DNA of 12,597 nucleotides from Thermodesulfobacteriota bacterium (GTDB lineage Bacteria > Desulfobacterota > BSN033 > UBA1163), in contig JASEIE010000084.1 in assembly GCA_030024065.1 (NCBI GenBank), positions 1-12,597 of the forward strand, given 5' to 3'. Shown piece by piece: positions 6,152 through 12,392 of this stretch. The translations under genes were made by a program, and so were the position numbers. The notes below the pieces were generated by a model, which was not told the origin of the DNA, searched no databases, and saw only the letters and a program-made list of their open reading frames with translations. The number at the start of each line of letters is the position of its first letter. The first letter of the stretch is position 1.

Positions 6152-7555
6152 ATGAACATTTTCCTTGTCTCAGTGAATCGTGAACGGATGCCCTCTCCGG
6201 TTTTTCCTCTGGGTTTGGCATATATCGCTAGGGCATTGAGAGAAGGGGGCCATACGATTGAGGTGATGGACCTCTGCTTTTCTCAGAATGTCTCGGAGGA
6301 TTTGAAAGGGGTCTTAAATTGCTTCCAGCCTGATTTGATAGGACTCTCTTTGAGAAATCTGGATAATCTGACCTATCCCACCTCCATTTCCTATCTCAAA
6401 GAGGTGGAAGAGGTGATTTCAACCTGTCGCCAATGCTCTTCATCAACATTGGTCATTGGAGGTTCAGGTTTTTCGCTGGCTCCCGAGGAACTCCTCCGGC
6501 ATCTAACTGTCGATTTTGGAATTATGGGAGAGGGGGAGGACGTTTTTCTCCAATTAGTCCATTCTCTCGAAAGAGAACTCCCTATCTCCCCATCTCCTCA
6601 TCTCCTCATAAAAGATCATCCTTTCCCCCATCTCATAAAAGGAGCACAGGTCTCTTACATCTCCACTCCTGACCGAACCCTCTTCAATACCCGGCGTTAT
6701 CTGGAAGAGGGAGGGATGTTGAACCTTCAGACGAAACGGGGATGTCCCTTCTCCTGTATCTACTGCACCTATCCACTGCTTGAAGGAAAAGAGGTGAGGC
6801 TGCGGAATGTCGATGAGGTGGCAAAAGAAATTCGTCAACTGATCGAAGAGGGGGGTACAGATTACCTCTATTTTGTGGACGATATCTTCAATTATCCCCC
6901 TTCTTATGCGGAGACATTATGTCGTAAGATGGTCGAAAAGAAACTGGAGATCAAATGGAGCGCCTTTGTTAATCCGGGTTTTCTGTCAGAAGAGCTTTTA
7001 AAATGGATGAAGGAGGCAGGTTGTACGGGGGTTGAGTTTGGGACCGATTCGGGATCTGATCGAATGTTAAAAAATTACAGGAAGTCCTTCACCAGGGAGG
7101 AAATCGTTCGATCCTCACAACTCTGTTTAAAACTTGAGATGAACCATTGTCACTATATCCTCTTCGGAGGACCGGGAGAAGATGAAGAAACGATTGAGGA
7201 GTCCTTCCGGCTGATGGATGAACTCGATCCCACGGCCCTGATCGCCATGCTGGGCATCCGGATCTATCCGGGAACCGAACTGGAAAGACGTTCCCTTTCT
7301 CAGGGAATCATTCAGAAGGATACGAACCTCATCTATCCCCATTTTTACATCTCTCCATCGTTGGAAGGAAAATTGGAAGATTTGATTCGGGAGAAGGCCT
7401 TGAAGCGAAGACGGTGGATCGTCCCGGGCCTGGAGATTAACATCACACAGAATCTGATGGAGCAGTTACGGAGATTCAAAATCCGGGGGCCCTTATGGGA
7501 ACTGGTCGGAAGGATGAAAAGGGCAAGGGTGAAACCCTTAGGTGAACCAAAGTGA
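6152..7555 (+). CDS. B12-binding-type radical SAM protein 3, lipid-biosynthesis type
   Basis: A 467-residue protein with the same two-domain plan as its two neighbours but clearly different sequence. Its N-terminal cobalamin-binding-type domain (MNIFLVSVN..., LVIGGSGFSL, IMGEGED) is followed by the [4Fe-4S] motif RGCPFSCIYC (Cys198, Cys202, Cys205). Further core segments are YFVDDIFN, GVEFGTDSGSD and the FGGPGEDEETI stretch, typical of this superfamily. It resembles proteins annotated as lipid-biosynthesis B12/radical SAM proteins; that is recognition by pattern, not a search. A proline- and histidine-rich stretch (about residues 143-160) between the domains is encoded by low-complexity CATCTC repeats and may be an expanded linker. 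The start at 6152 fits the family N-terminus; only a weak purine site (AATAGG) is upstream. The 3' end runs into a decamer-like repeat. Confidence 0.88.
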   Translation: MNIFLVSVNRERMPSPVFPLGLAYIARALREGGHTIEVMDLCFSQNVSEDLKGVLNCFQPDLIGLSLRNLDNLTYPTSISYLKEVEEVISTCRQCSSSTLVIGGSGFSLAPEELLRHLTVDFGIMGEGEDVFLQLVHSLERELPISPSPHLLIKDHPFPHLIKGAQVSYISTPDRTLFNTRRYLEEGGMLNLQTKRGCPFSCIYCTYPLLEGKEVRLRNVDEVAKEIRQLIEEGGTDYLYFVDDIFNYPPSYAETLCRKMVEKKLEIKWSAFVNPGFLSEELLKWMKEAGCTGVEFGTDSGSDRMLKNYRKSFTREEIVRSSQLCLKLEMNHCHYILFGGPGEDEETIEESFRLMDELDPTALIAMLGIRIYPGTELERRSLSQGIIQKDTNLIYPHFYISPSLEGKLEDLIREKALKRRRWIVPGLEINITQNLMEQLRRFKIRGPLWELVGRMKRARVKPLGEPK

Positions 7556-7671
7556 CTAAAATTTAAAGTGAACTAAAGTGAGCTAAAAAGAGTGACTAAA
7601 GTTACAAGTGCCTAAAGTGCCAAAAGTTAACTTTAGCTCACTCGACACTTTAGTCACTTGCAACTTTTTTA
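7551..7671. repeat. AGTGNCTAAA repeat array with alternative hairpins
   Basis: Several copies of an AGTG(A)NCTAAA motif run from the last codons of radical SAM 3 to just before the FabG ribosome site. Inverted copies follow: GTGACTAAAGT (7592-7602) pairs with ACTTTAGTCAC (7647-7657), and AGTGAGCTAAA (7577-7587) pairs with TTTAGCTCACT (7632-7642). The pairings cross and cannot be drawn as nested stems. A 12-bp palindrome AAAGTTAACTTT lies at 7623-7634. Confidence 0.7.
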
Positions 7672-7684
7672 TTGGAGGATGAAC

Positions 7685-8425
7685 ATGCTACTGAAAGATA
7701 GGGTGGCCATTGTCACGGGTGGGACAAAGGGGATTGGTCGAGCGATTTCTCTTCTTTTCGCCGAAGAAGGGGCAGAGGTGGTCGCTAACTTCTCAAAAGA
7801 TGTAAACGCAGCCGAAGGCCTGATGGATGAGGCCAAATCGAGGGGATTGAAGATCAGGCTTTTTAAGGCCGATGTGACCCAATTCGACCAGGTAAAGGAG
7901 ATGGTGGAGGAGGTCTTTGCCGAATACGGTAGGATTGACATACTGGTCAACAATGTGGGTCTCATCCGGGATAACTTCCTCATGCTGATGAGCGATGAGG
8001 ATTGGGATTTGCTCATGAAGGCCAACCTGACAAGCCTCTTCTACTGTTGTAAGGCTGTCATCCGGAAGATGATTCCTCAGAGAAGGGGAAGGATCATTAA
8101 CATCTCTTCGATCAGCGGAATTCTCGGCACCTCAGGACAGACTAATTATGCGGCGACCAAAGGGGGGATGATCAGCTTCACCAAATCGCTTGCCCGTGAA
8201 TTGGGCTCCTTCAACATCCATGTGAATGCCGTGGCTCCAGGCTTGATCGAATCGGAAGTCATTTCTAAAATGCCCAAAGAGAAGGTGGAGGCGATCATCA
8301 AATCCTCGAGCCTGGGCAGGATGGGGAAGCCAGAAGAGGTAGCCCAGGCTGTCCTCTTTCTTGCCTCGGAGCATTCGAACTACATCACCGGCCAGACGAT
8401 TGTGGTCGATGGGGGAATCATCTGA
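7685..8425 (+). CDS. fabG: 3-oxoacyl-ACP reductase (FabG-type SDR)
   Basis: A 246-residue short-chain dehydrogenase/reductase of the classical FabG length. It shows the NADP-binding TGGTKGIG near the N-terminus, NNVG in place of the usual NNAG, the catalytic Ser of NISSISG, the YxxxK motif (NYAATKGG) and the terminal GQTIVVDGGII. The enzyme reduces 3-ketoacyl-ACP to 3-hydroxyacyl-ACP with NADPH in the cytoplasm, acting as a tetramer. The start at 7685 is chosen because GGAGG at 7674-7678 lies 6 nt upstream; the earlier ATG at 7679 abuts that site, and extension to 7658 adds unlike sequence. It is the reducing partner of the ketosynthase that follows. Other SDR substrates are possible, but the context favours a ketoacyl chain. 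Confidence 0.92.
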   Translation: MLLKDRVAIVTGGTKGIGRAISLLFAEEGAEVVANFSKDVNAAEGLMDEAKSRGLKIRLFKADVTQFDQVKEMVEEVFAEYGRIDILVNNVGLIRDNFLMLMSDEDWDLLMKANLTSLFYCCKAVIRKMIPQRRGRIINISSISGILGTSGQTNYAATKGGMISFTKSLARELGSFNIHVNAVAPGLIESEVISKMPKEKVEAIIKSSSLGRMGKPEEVAQAVLFLASEHSNYITGQTIVVDGGII

Positions 8426-8431
8426 ATAAAT

Positions 8432-8467
8432 TGCGCCTGCCTGCCCTGCCTACCGCAGGCAGGCGCA
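8432..8467. repeat. GC-rich hairpin between fabG and fabF
   Basis: A perfect 12-bp stem (GCGCCTGCCTGC at 8433-8444 with GCAGGCAGGCGC at 8455-8466) encloses a 10-nt loop that repeats the CCTGCC unit. A further partial copy (CAGGCAGGG) follows. It has no T-run, so it is unlikely to be a simple intrinsic terminator. It resembles common tgcctgc-type intergenic repeats and could stabilise or attenuate the fabG-fabF transcript. Confidence 0.7.
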
Positions 8468-8537
8468 GGCAGGGATTGTGGATTTCGGAATGCGGAATAT
8501 CAATCACGGACACTAAATCCGTTATAAAACTTTTAAT

Positions 8538-9746
8538 ATGAACCATAATCGCGTTGCTATTGCAGGATTGGGTATTTTCTGTTCGATCGGGAAGAATGTC
8601 GAGGAGTTTCTTCAGTCTTTAAAGGAAGGGAAGTCTGGGATCGGAGCGATCACTCTTTTTGATACCTCAAAATATCCCTCAAAGATTGGAGCGGAGATCA
8701 GGGATTATCGGCGGGAGGATTGGTTTGAGAAAAAGGAGTTAAAAAAACTTTCTCGAACCGACCAGCTATGTCTTATCGCTGCCGAGGAAGCAGTCAAGTC
8801 CTCAGGGGTCCATTCCTATTCTTCAGAGGAAGTGGGGGTCTGTCTGGGGGCAGGTGCAGGCGGGATGTTCGAAGCGGAGACCTACCATAGAGAGATCCTT
8901 CTCAAAGGGAAGTCCAGACCTTCTCTTCTGCTTCCTTTCATCCCAAGTTATACAACGAGCCGGATTGCGGAACGCTTTGGTTTTTCAGGACCCAAGGCCA
9001 CTGTGACCACGGCCTGCAGTTCATCCGCCACCTCCATTGGTTATGGCGCTGATCTCATCCGAACAGGAAAATGTCAGGCCGTTCTTTGCGGGGGAAGCGA
9101 TGCATTGAGCGAGCTTACCTTTGGCGGATTCAACTCTCTGAGGGCCATGGATCCTTCTCCCTGTAAGCCTTTCGATAAGAGGAGGGCGGGGATGTCATTG
9201 GGCGAAGGGGCGGCCATCCTGATTCTGGAGAGTCTCGAAGGGGCGATGAAACGAGGAGCAAAGGTCTATGCGGAATTTCTGGGATATGGAATAGGTGGTG
9301 AGGCTCATCATATTACCGCGCCCGAGCCCAATGGAGTCGTTGAAGCTCGAGTGATGAAGGAGGCTATGGAAGAAGGTGGTATTTATCCTGATCAGGTCGA
9401 TCATATCAATGCCCATGGAACGGGAACACCCCTGAACGATAAGGTCGAGACCCTTGCCATCAAGAGGGCTTTCGGAGAAAAGGCTTATTCCCTTCCCATC
9501 AGTTCCATCAAATCGATGGTGGGCCATTGTCTGGGTTCAGCAGGCGCTATTGAAGCCGTGGCATCGGTCCTTTCAATTGTTGATGGTTTTATTCCTTCAA
9601 CAATCAATTACCAGGAAGGAGATGAGGATTGCGATCTCGATTATGTCCGGGGAAAAGCGCGCGAGATGGACGTCCGGGTCGTCCTCTCCAATTCCTTTGC
9701 CTTCGGCGGCAACTGCACCACCCTGGTCTTCGGAAAGATAAAATAG
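8538..9746 (+). CDS. fabF: Beta-ketoacyl-ACP synthase (FabF/KAS II-type)
   Basis: A 402-residue elongating ketosynthase, near the usual FabF length of about 410. The catalytic triad is complete: Cys160 in TTACSSSATS, His293 in NAHGTGTPLND and His330 in SIKSMVGHCLGSAGA, with Lys325 also in place. The C-terminal SNSFAFGGNCTTLVF is the usual glycine-rich end. It condenses malonyl-ACP with an acyl-ACP with loss of carbon dioxide. The start at 8538 gives the normal N-terminus (NHNRVAIAGLGIFCSIG); no strong ribosome site is visible. It lies 112 nt after fabG, with a hairpin between. A second copy of housekeeping FabF is not excluded, but placement with ACP, FabD-like, thioesterase and radical SAM genes points to a dedicated synthase. 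No chain-length-factor partner is seen, so it probably acts as a homodimer. Confidence 0.93.
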   Translation: MNHNRVAIAGLGIFCSIGKNVEEFLQSLKEGKSGIGAITLFDTSKYPSKIGAEIRDYRREDWFEKKELKKLSRTDQLCLIAAEEAVKSSGVHSYSSEEVGVCLGAGAGGMFEAETYHREILLKGKSRPSLLLPFIPSYTTSRIAERFGFSGPKATVTTACSSSATSIGYGADLIRTGKCQAVLCGGSDALSELTFGGFNSLRAMDPSPCKPFDKRRAGMSLGEGAAILILESLEGAMKRGAKVYAEFLGYGIGGEAHHITAPEPNGVVEARVMKEAMEEGGIYPDQVDHINAHGTGTPLNDKVETLAIKRAFGEKAYSLPISSIKSMVGHCLGSAGAIEAVASVLSIVDGFIPSTINYQEGDEDCDLDYVRGKAREMDVRVVLSNSFAFGGNCTTLVFGKIK

Positions 9747-9806
9747 CCCAAACCTAACCACCCAACATAAAAGATAAAAAATTGATTTGCTAACGGAGAG
9801 AAGGAG

Positions 9807-9875
9807 ATGATTACAATACCAAGATTCGTATTGACTTTTGAGAAGCTACGTATTAAAAAAAATCAGGAAATTTAA
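9807..9875 (+). CDS. Possible 22-aa leader peptide
   Basis: The frame MITIPRFVLTFEKLRIKKNQ plus two residues ends at TAA 9873-9875. It is preceded by the purine run GGAGAGAAGGAG (9795-9806), one of the strongest ribosome-site-like stretches in the window. The peptide is basic and has no recognised relatives. It could be a translated leader of the regulator or a remnant start of a lost gene. It lies upstream of the sigma-54-like element, so it would need another promoter. Confidence 0.25.
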   Translation: MITIPRFVLTFEKLRIKKNQEI

Positions 9876-9900
9876 CCCAGGTTACCGGGTAGAACTTCAC

Positions 9901-9916
9901 TGGCATGATCAATGCG
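9901..9916 (+). promoter_or_regulatory. Sigma-54-like -24/-12 element upstream of the regulator
   Basis: TGGCATGATCAATGCG fits TGGCAYG-N4-TTGCW with correct GG-to-GC spacing of 12 nt and two differences in the -12 part. The predicted start is about 12 nt downstream, giving an RNA leader of roughly 85 nt before the regulator's ATG at 10013. If real, the activator would be autoregulated. A dyad (9905-9921) overlaps it. Confidence 0.45.
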
Positions 9917-10012
9917 ATCATCATTGTTCACAAGTGAAAGGACACAAAACTTGGGTACTTTCCTGTCAACCCTGTAACAGGGATGGGCCAAGAGAGCACA
10001 TTGAAGGGGAAA

Positions 10013-11902
10013 ATGATAACCATGGAACCGAAAATAGGGATGATTAGTTCGAGTTTGAATCTGGCTGAATTGACGAGGCGGGTGGCCAAGAGAATGGGTG
10101 TTCAGATTGAAGTACAAATTGGCGCCCTCGAAAGAGTCATTGAGAATGGCAAGGAGATGGAGGCCAAAGGGATCGAGGTCATTATCAGCCGTGGGGGGAC
10201 AGCGGCCGTTTTAAGGGGAAACCTTTCGATCCCTGTCCTCTCCCTTCCCATGTCAGCCTTCGATCTTTTGGAAAACGTGGTGGAGGCTTCTAAGTATGGA
10301 AGAAAAATCGGGATCAGCATCTATGGGAATCCCATCTCCGGCATTGAGATCTTGGAGCGATTTTTTCAGATTGAAATTAAGCAAATCATCTACCATAACT
10401 CGGAGAGCCTACGTATAGGGATCCAACAAGCTAAGAATGAGGGATTGGAGGTTCTCATTGGGGGAAATTTCTCCTTTGAGGTCTCGCAAGAGATCGGGCT
10501 CCCCTGTGTTCTCATCAGCAGCAGTGAGGAAACCATTGGTGGGATCATCGAAGAAGCCAACGTGGTCGCAACCATAAGGAGAGAGGAGAAGAAGAAGACG
10601 AGACGGATGGAGGCGATCCTTAATTCGGTCTCTGAAGGAATCGTTGCCATCGACAAAGGCGCAAAGGTGATGGTCTTCAACAAAGCCGCGGAGGACATTT
10701 TAGGGATTAGGGGCGCTTTGGGCCTGTCAATCAATACAGTCGTTCCACAGTTGGGTCTCTGCGACGTCCTGAAGATAGGGGTCCCCAAGTTTCAATGTCT
10801 GCAGAAGGTAGGAGAGGCTCAGATCCTGACCACTCAAGTGCCCATCTATCTGGGAGAAGAGATCATTGGAGCAATCGCCTCGTTCACAGATATCACAAAG
10901 GTGATCCGAGCGGAACAGAAAGTCAGGAGGTCTTATACGAAAGGATTTGTGGCGAAATACACGGTATCCAGCATTGTTTGCGAAAGTCAAGCCATGAAGG
11001 GGGTGATTGAGCAGGTGAGGAATTTCGCCCAATCCGATTCTACAGTGCTTATCATAGGTGAAAGCGGGACAGGGAAGGAGTTGGTGTCCCACAGCATCCA
11101 CAATCTGAGCCCGCGAAGTAAAGAACCCTTTGTGACCATCAACTGTTCGGCTCTGGCAGAGAACCTCCTGGAGAGCGAACTCTTCGGTCATGAAGAAGGA
11201 GCCTTTACTGGAGCGAAGAGGGGTGGAAAGATAGGTCTTTTTGAACTGGCCCACAAAGGGACGATCTTTCTCGATGAGATTGGGTCCATTTCGAAGGGTC
11301 TCCAGGCCCGATTCCTTCGCGTTCTTGAGCAGAAGGACGTTATGAGGATCGGAGGGGATCGAATCATACCGGTAGATGTGCGGATCATTGCGGCAACCAA
11401 TAAGGGCCTGCTCACCGAGGTGAAAGAAGGCCGGATGCGGTTGGATCTTTACTTCAGGCTCAATATTCTGAAAATCCACATTCCGCCTCTTAGGGAGAGA
11501 AAAGAGGACATCCCTTATTTTGTGCGAAATTTTATGGACTTTTTTGCAGGGAAATATAATAAGAGACTGGAACCCTTCTCCCAGAGGTTACTTGAGAGGT
11601 TCATCGAATATTCCTGGCCAGGTAATGTCAGGGAGTTGGAAAACCTTATCGAGAGATTTGTTCTGATGACTCAAAAACCTGACCAAAACGAAGAGATTCT
11701 GAACACCCTTTTTGAAGAATGCTCGAAGACGGAGAATGTCCTAATAAGGGATATTGATGTGGTATTCCCTTCGTCAGAGAGCTCCATGAAGAAGATTCTT
11801 ACAGAAGCTCCCGCTAAAAAGGCTGAAATCGCAAAAAGACTTGGAGTGAGTCGAACTACTCTTTGGAGGCGGTCGAAGAATATGGAATCAACCCACAATT
11901 GA
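10013..11902 (+). CDS. Sigma-54-dependent activator, PrpR_N-PAS-AAA+-Fis HTH
   Basis: A 629-residue enhancer-binding protein. Domains in order are a PrpR-type N-terminal sensor (about 5-195; IEVIISRGGTAAVLRG and VLIGGNFSFEVSQEIGLPCVLI), a linker helix rich in Glu, Arg and Lys, and a PAS domain (about 200-295; ILNSVSEGIVAIDKGAKVMVFNKAAEDILG). These are followed by the AAA+ domain with Walker A GESGTGKE (349-356), the sigma-54 contact loop GAFTGA (396-401) and Walker B GTIFLDE (416-422), then a C-terminal Fis-type helix-turn-helix (KKAEIAKRLGVSRTTLWRR). PrpR of enteric bacteria senses 2-methylcitrate; the ligand here is unknown. The ATG at 10013 is preferred for its GAAGGGGA site at 10003-10010; ATGs at 9983 and 10022 are alternatives. 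The GAFTGA loop is intact, so it should activate sigma-54 promoters such as the one near 12033. Confidence 0.9.
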   Translation: MITMEPKIGMISSSLNLAELTRRVAKRMGVQIEVQIGALERVIENGKEMEAKGIEVIISRGGTAAVLRGNLSIPVLSLPMSAFDLLENVVEASKYGRKIGISIYGNPISGIEILERFFQIEIKQIIYHNSESLRIGIQQAKNEGLEVLIGGNFSFEVSQEIGLPCVLISSSEETIGGIIEEANVVATIRREEKKKTRRMEAILNSVSEGIVAIDKGAKVMVFNKAAEDILGIRGALGLSINTVVPQLGLCDVLKIGVPKFQCLQKVGEAQILTTQVPIYLGEEIIGAIASFTDITKVIRAEQKVRRSYTKGFVAKYTVSSIVCESQAMKGVIEQVRNFAQSDSTVLIIGESGTGKELVSHSIHNLSPRSKEPFVTINCSALAENLLESELFGHEEGAFTGAKRGGKIGLFELAHKGTIFLDEIGSISKGLQARFLRVLEQKDVMRIGGDRIIPVDVRIIAATNKGLLTEVKEGRMRLDLYFRLNILKIHIPPLRERKEDIPYFVRNFMDFFAGKYNKRLEPFSQRLLERFIEYSWPGNVRELENLIERFVLMTQKPDQNEEILNTLFEECSKTENVLIRDIDVVFPSSESSMKKILTEAPAKKAEIAKRLGVSRTTLWRRSKNMESTHN

Positions 11903-11943
11903 AACTGTTTGTTTCATTTGTGTTTCATTTGTGTTTCTCATTT
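11900..11943. promoter_or_regulatory. GTTTCA half-site array, candidate upstream activating sequence
   Basis: A 17-nt dyad, TGAAAC-N5-GTTTCA (11900-11916), overlaps the regulator's stop codon. It is followed by 11-nt direct repeats GTTTCATTTGT at 11911-11921 and 11922-11932 and a looser copy at 11933-11943. The 11-nt period places the half-sites on one face of the helix. The array lies about 100-130 bp upstream of a sigma-54-like element, the usual distance for enhancer-binding proteins, so it may bind the regulator just encoded. The stem is too weak to be a terminator. Confidence 0.45.
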
Positions 11944-11973
11944 CATTAAGGTTCTTCTCGATTTCGACAAATT

Positions 11974-11997
11974 AATAAGAAAAACAATAAGAAAAAC
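11974..11997. repeat. 12-nt tandem repeat
   Basis: Two perfect copies of AATAAGAAAAAC (11974-11985 and 11986-11997) are followed by a partial third (AAT). They lie between the GTTTCA array and the sigma-54-like promoter. The A-rich tract may bend the DNA, which could help looping between enhancer and promoter; this is inference. Confidence 0.6.
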
Positions 11998-12032
11998 AAT
12001 CATTTATTTTTAACCAAGAACTGTTCCCTTTT

Positions 12033-12048
12033 GGGCATTCAATTTGCA
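12033..12048 (+). promoter_or_regulatory. Sigma-54-like -24/-12 promoter downstream of the regulator
   Basis: GGGCATTCAATTTGCA fits TGGCAYR-N4-TTGCW with exact spacing and a perfect TTGCA in the -12 part; the first T of the -24 part is G. It would transcribe rightwards, toward the two MITE-like elements and the LeuA-type fragment. Its original target may have been the gene whose 3' part survives at the window's end. Confidence 0.5.
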
Positions 12049-12073
12049 TCCTCCCGTCTTGTACTGCTTTTCT

Positions 12074-12241
12074 ATAACTTTAATGGGGGTATCTGCTTGA
12101 CTCCCCAAATATTCCATAACATATTGAAAATAAAGCAATTACATAGACTAGACATAGAAATGGTCATATGTGACATAACACATGGTAAATCAACTACTTA
12201 CACTATTAAGGGGCGTAAAGCAGATAGCCCAAATAACTTTA
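12074..12241. mobile_element. MITE-like element 1 with flanking direct repeats
   Basis: Inverted ends at 12085-12106 (GGGGGTATCTGCTTGACTCC plus CC) and 12210-12231 match at 18 of 22 positions. The element of about 150 bp is flanked by ATAACTTTA on both sides (12074-12082 and 12233-12241), which looks like a 9-bp target duplication. The inside is A/T-rich and non-coding, so any transposase must act in trans. Its ends share the family pattern of the next element. Confidence 0.6.
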
Positions 12242-12242
12242 T

Positions 12243-12392
12243 GTGGGTATGCACTTGACTCCCGTTCAGTTTTCAAAAGTCCAGACTTTTCGGATACTTA
12301 TACAAAAATGGCAACCTAAACTCAAAAAAAGCAAAAAATCATTACAAATCAATAAGTTAGGTTAAACTTAGGGGAGCCAAGTGCATACCCAT
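12243..12392. mobile_element. MITE-like element 2
   Basis: Inverted ends at 12243-12264 (GTGGGTATGCACTTGACTCC plus CG) and 12371-12392 match at 19 of 22 positions. The left end is a close direct copy of the left end of element 1. The element is about 150 bp and non-coding, with a different, A-rich interior. No target duplication is visible; the right end abuts the LeuA-type fragment, so insertion may have involved a deletion. Confidence 0.6.

Larger units (their letters stand above)
9747..10012 (+). promoter_or_regulatory. Regulatory gap upstream of the sigma-54 activator
   Basis: This A/T-richer 266-nt stretch has no convincing gene. It holds a 22-codon frame, a sigma-54-like element and several short dyads: ACCCAGGTTACCGGGT (9875-9890), ATGATC/GATCAT (9905-9921), TTCACAAGTGAA (9927-9938) and CCCTGTAACAGGG (9970-9982). 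A 69-codon frame starting at 9838 overlaps the regulator start and looks like chance. The dyads are candidate operators, possibly for autoregulation; none is a site I recognise. Confidence 0.45.

Noticed and set aside
8432..8475. Intrinsic terminator after fabG
   Set aside because: The stem is strong, but no T-run follows and fabF continues in the same direction.
9838..10047. 69-codon plus-strand frame before the regulator
   Set aside because: No ribosome site, no recognisable family, and it overlaps the regulator's start in another frame. A pair of Cys/His residues suggested a zinc motif, but spacing is irregular.
10727..11479. 250-codon minus-strand frame inside the regulator
   Set aside because: It lies wholly opposite the PAS and AAA+ coding sequence, which has full motif support; the minus frame has none.
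12031..12258. 75-codon plus-strand frame at 12031-12258
   Set aside because: It runs through the sigma-54-like element and MITE-like element 1 with no ribosome site or family features.
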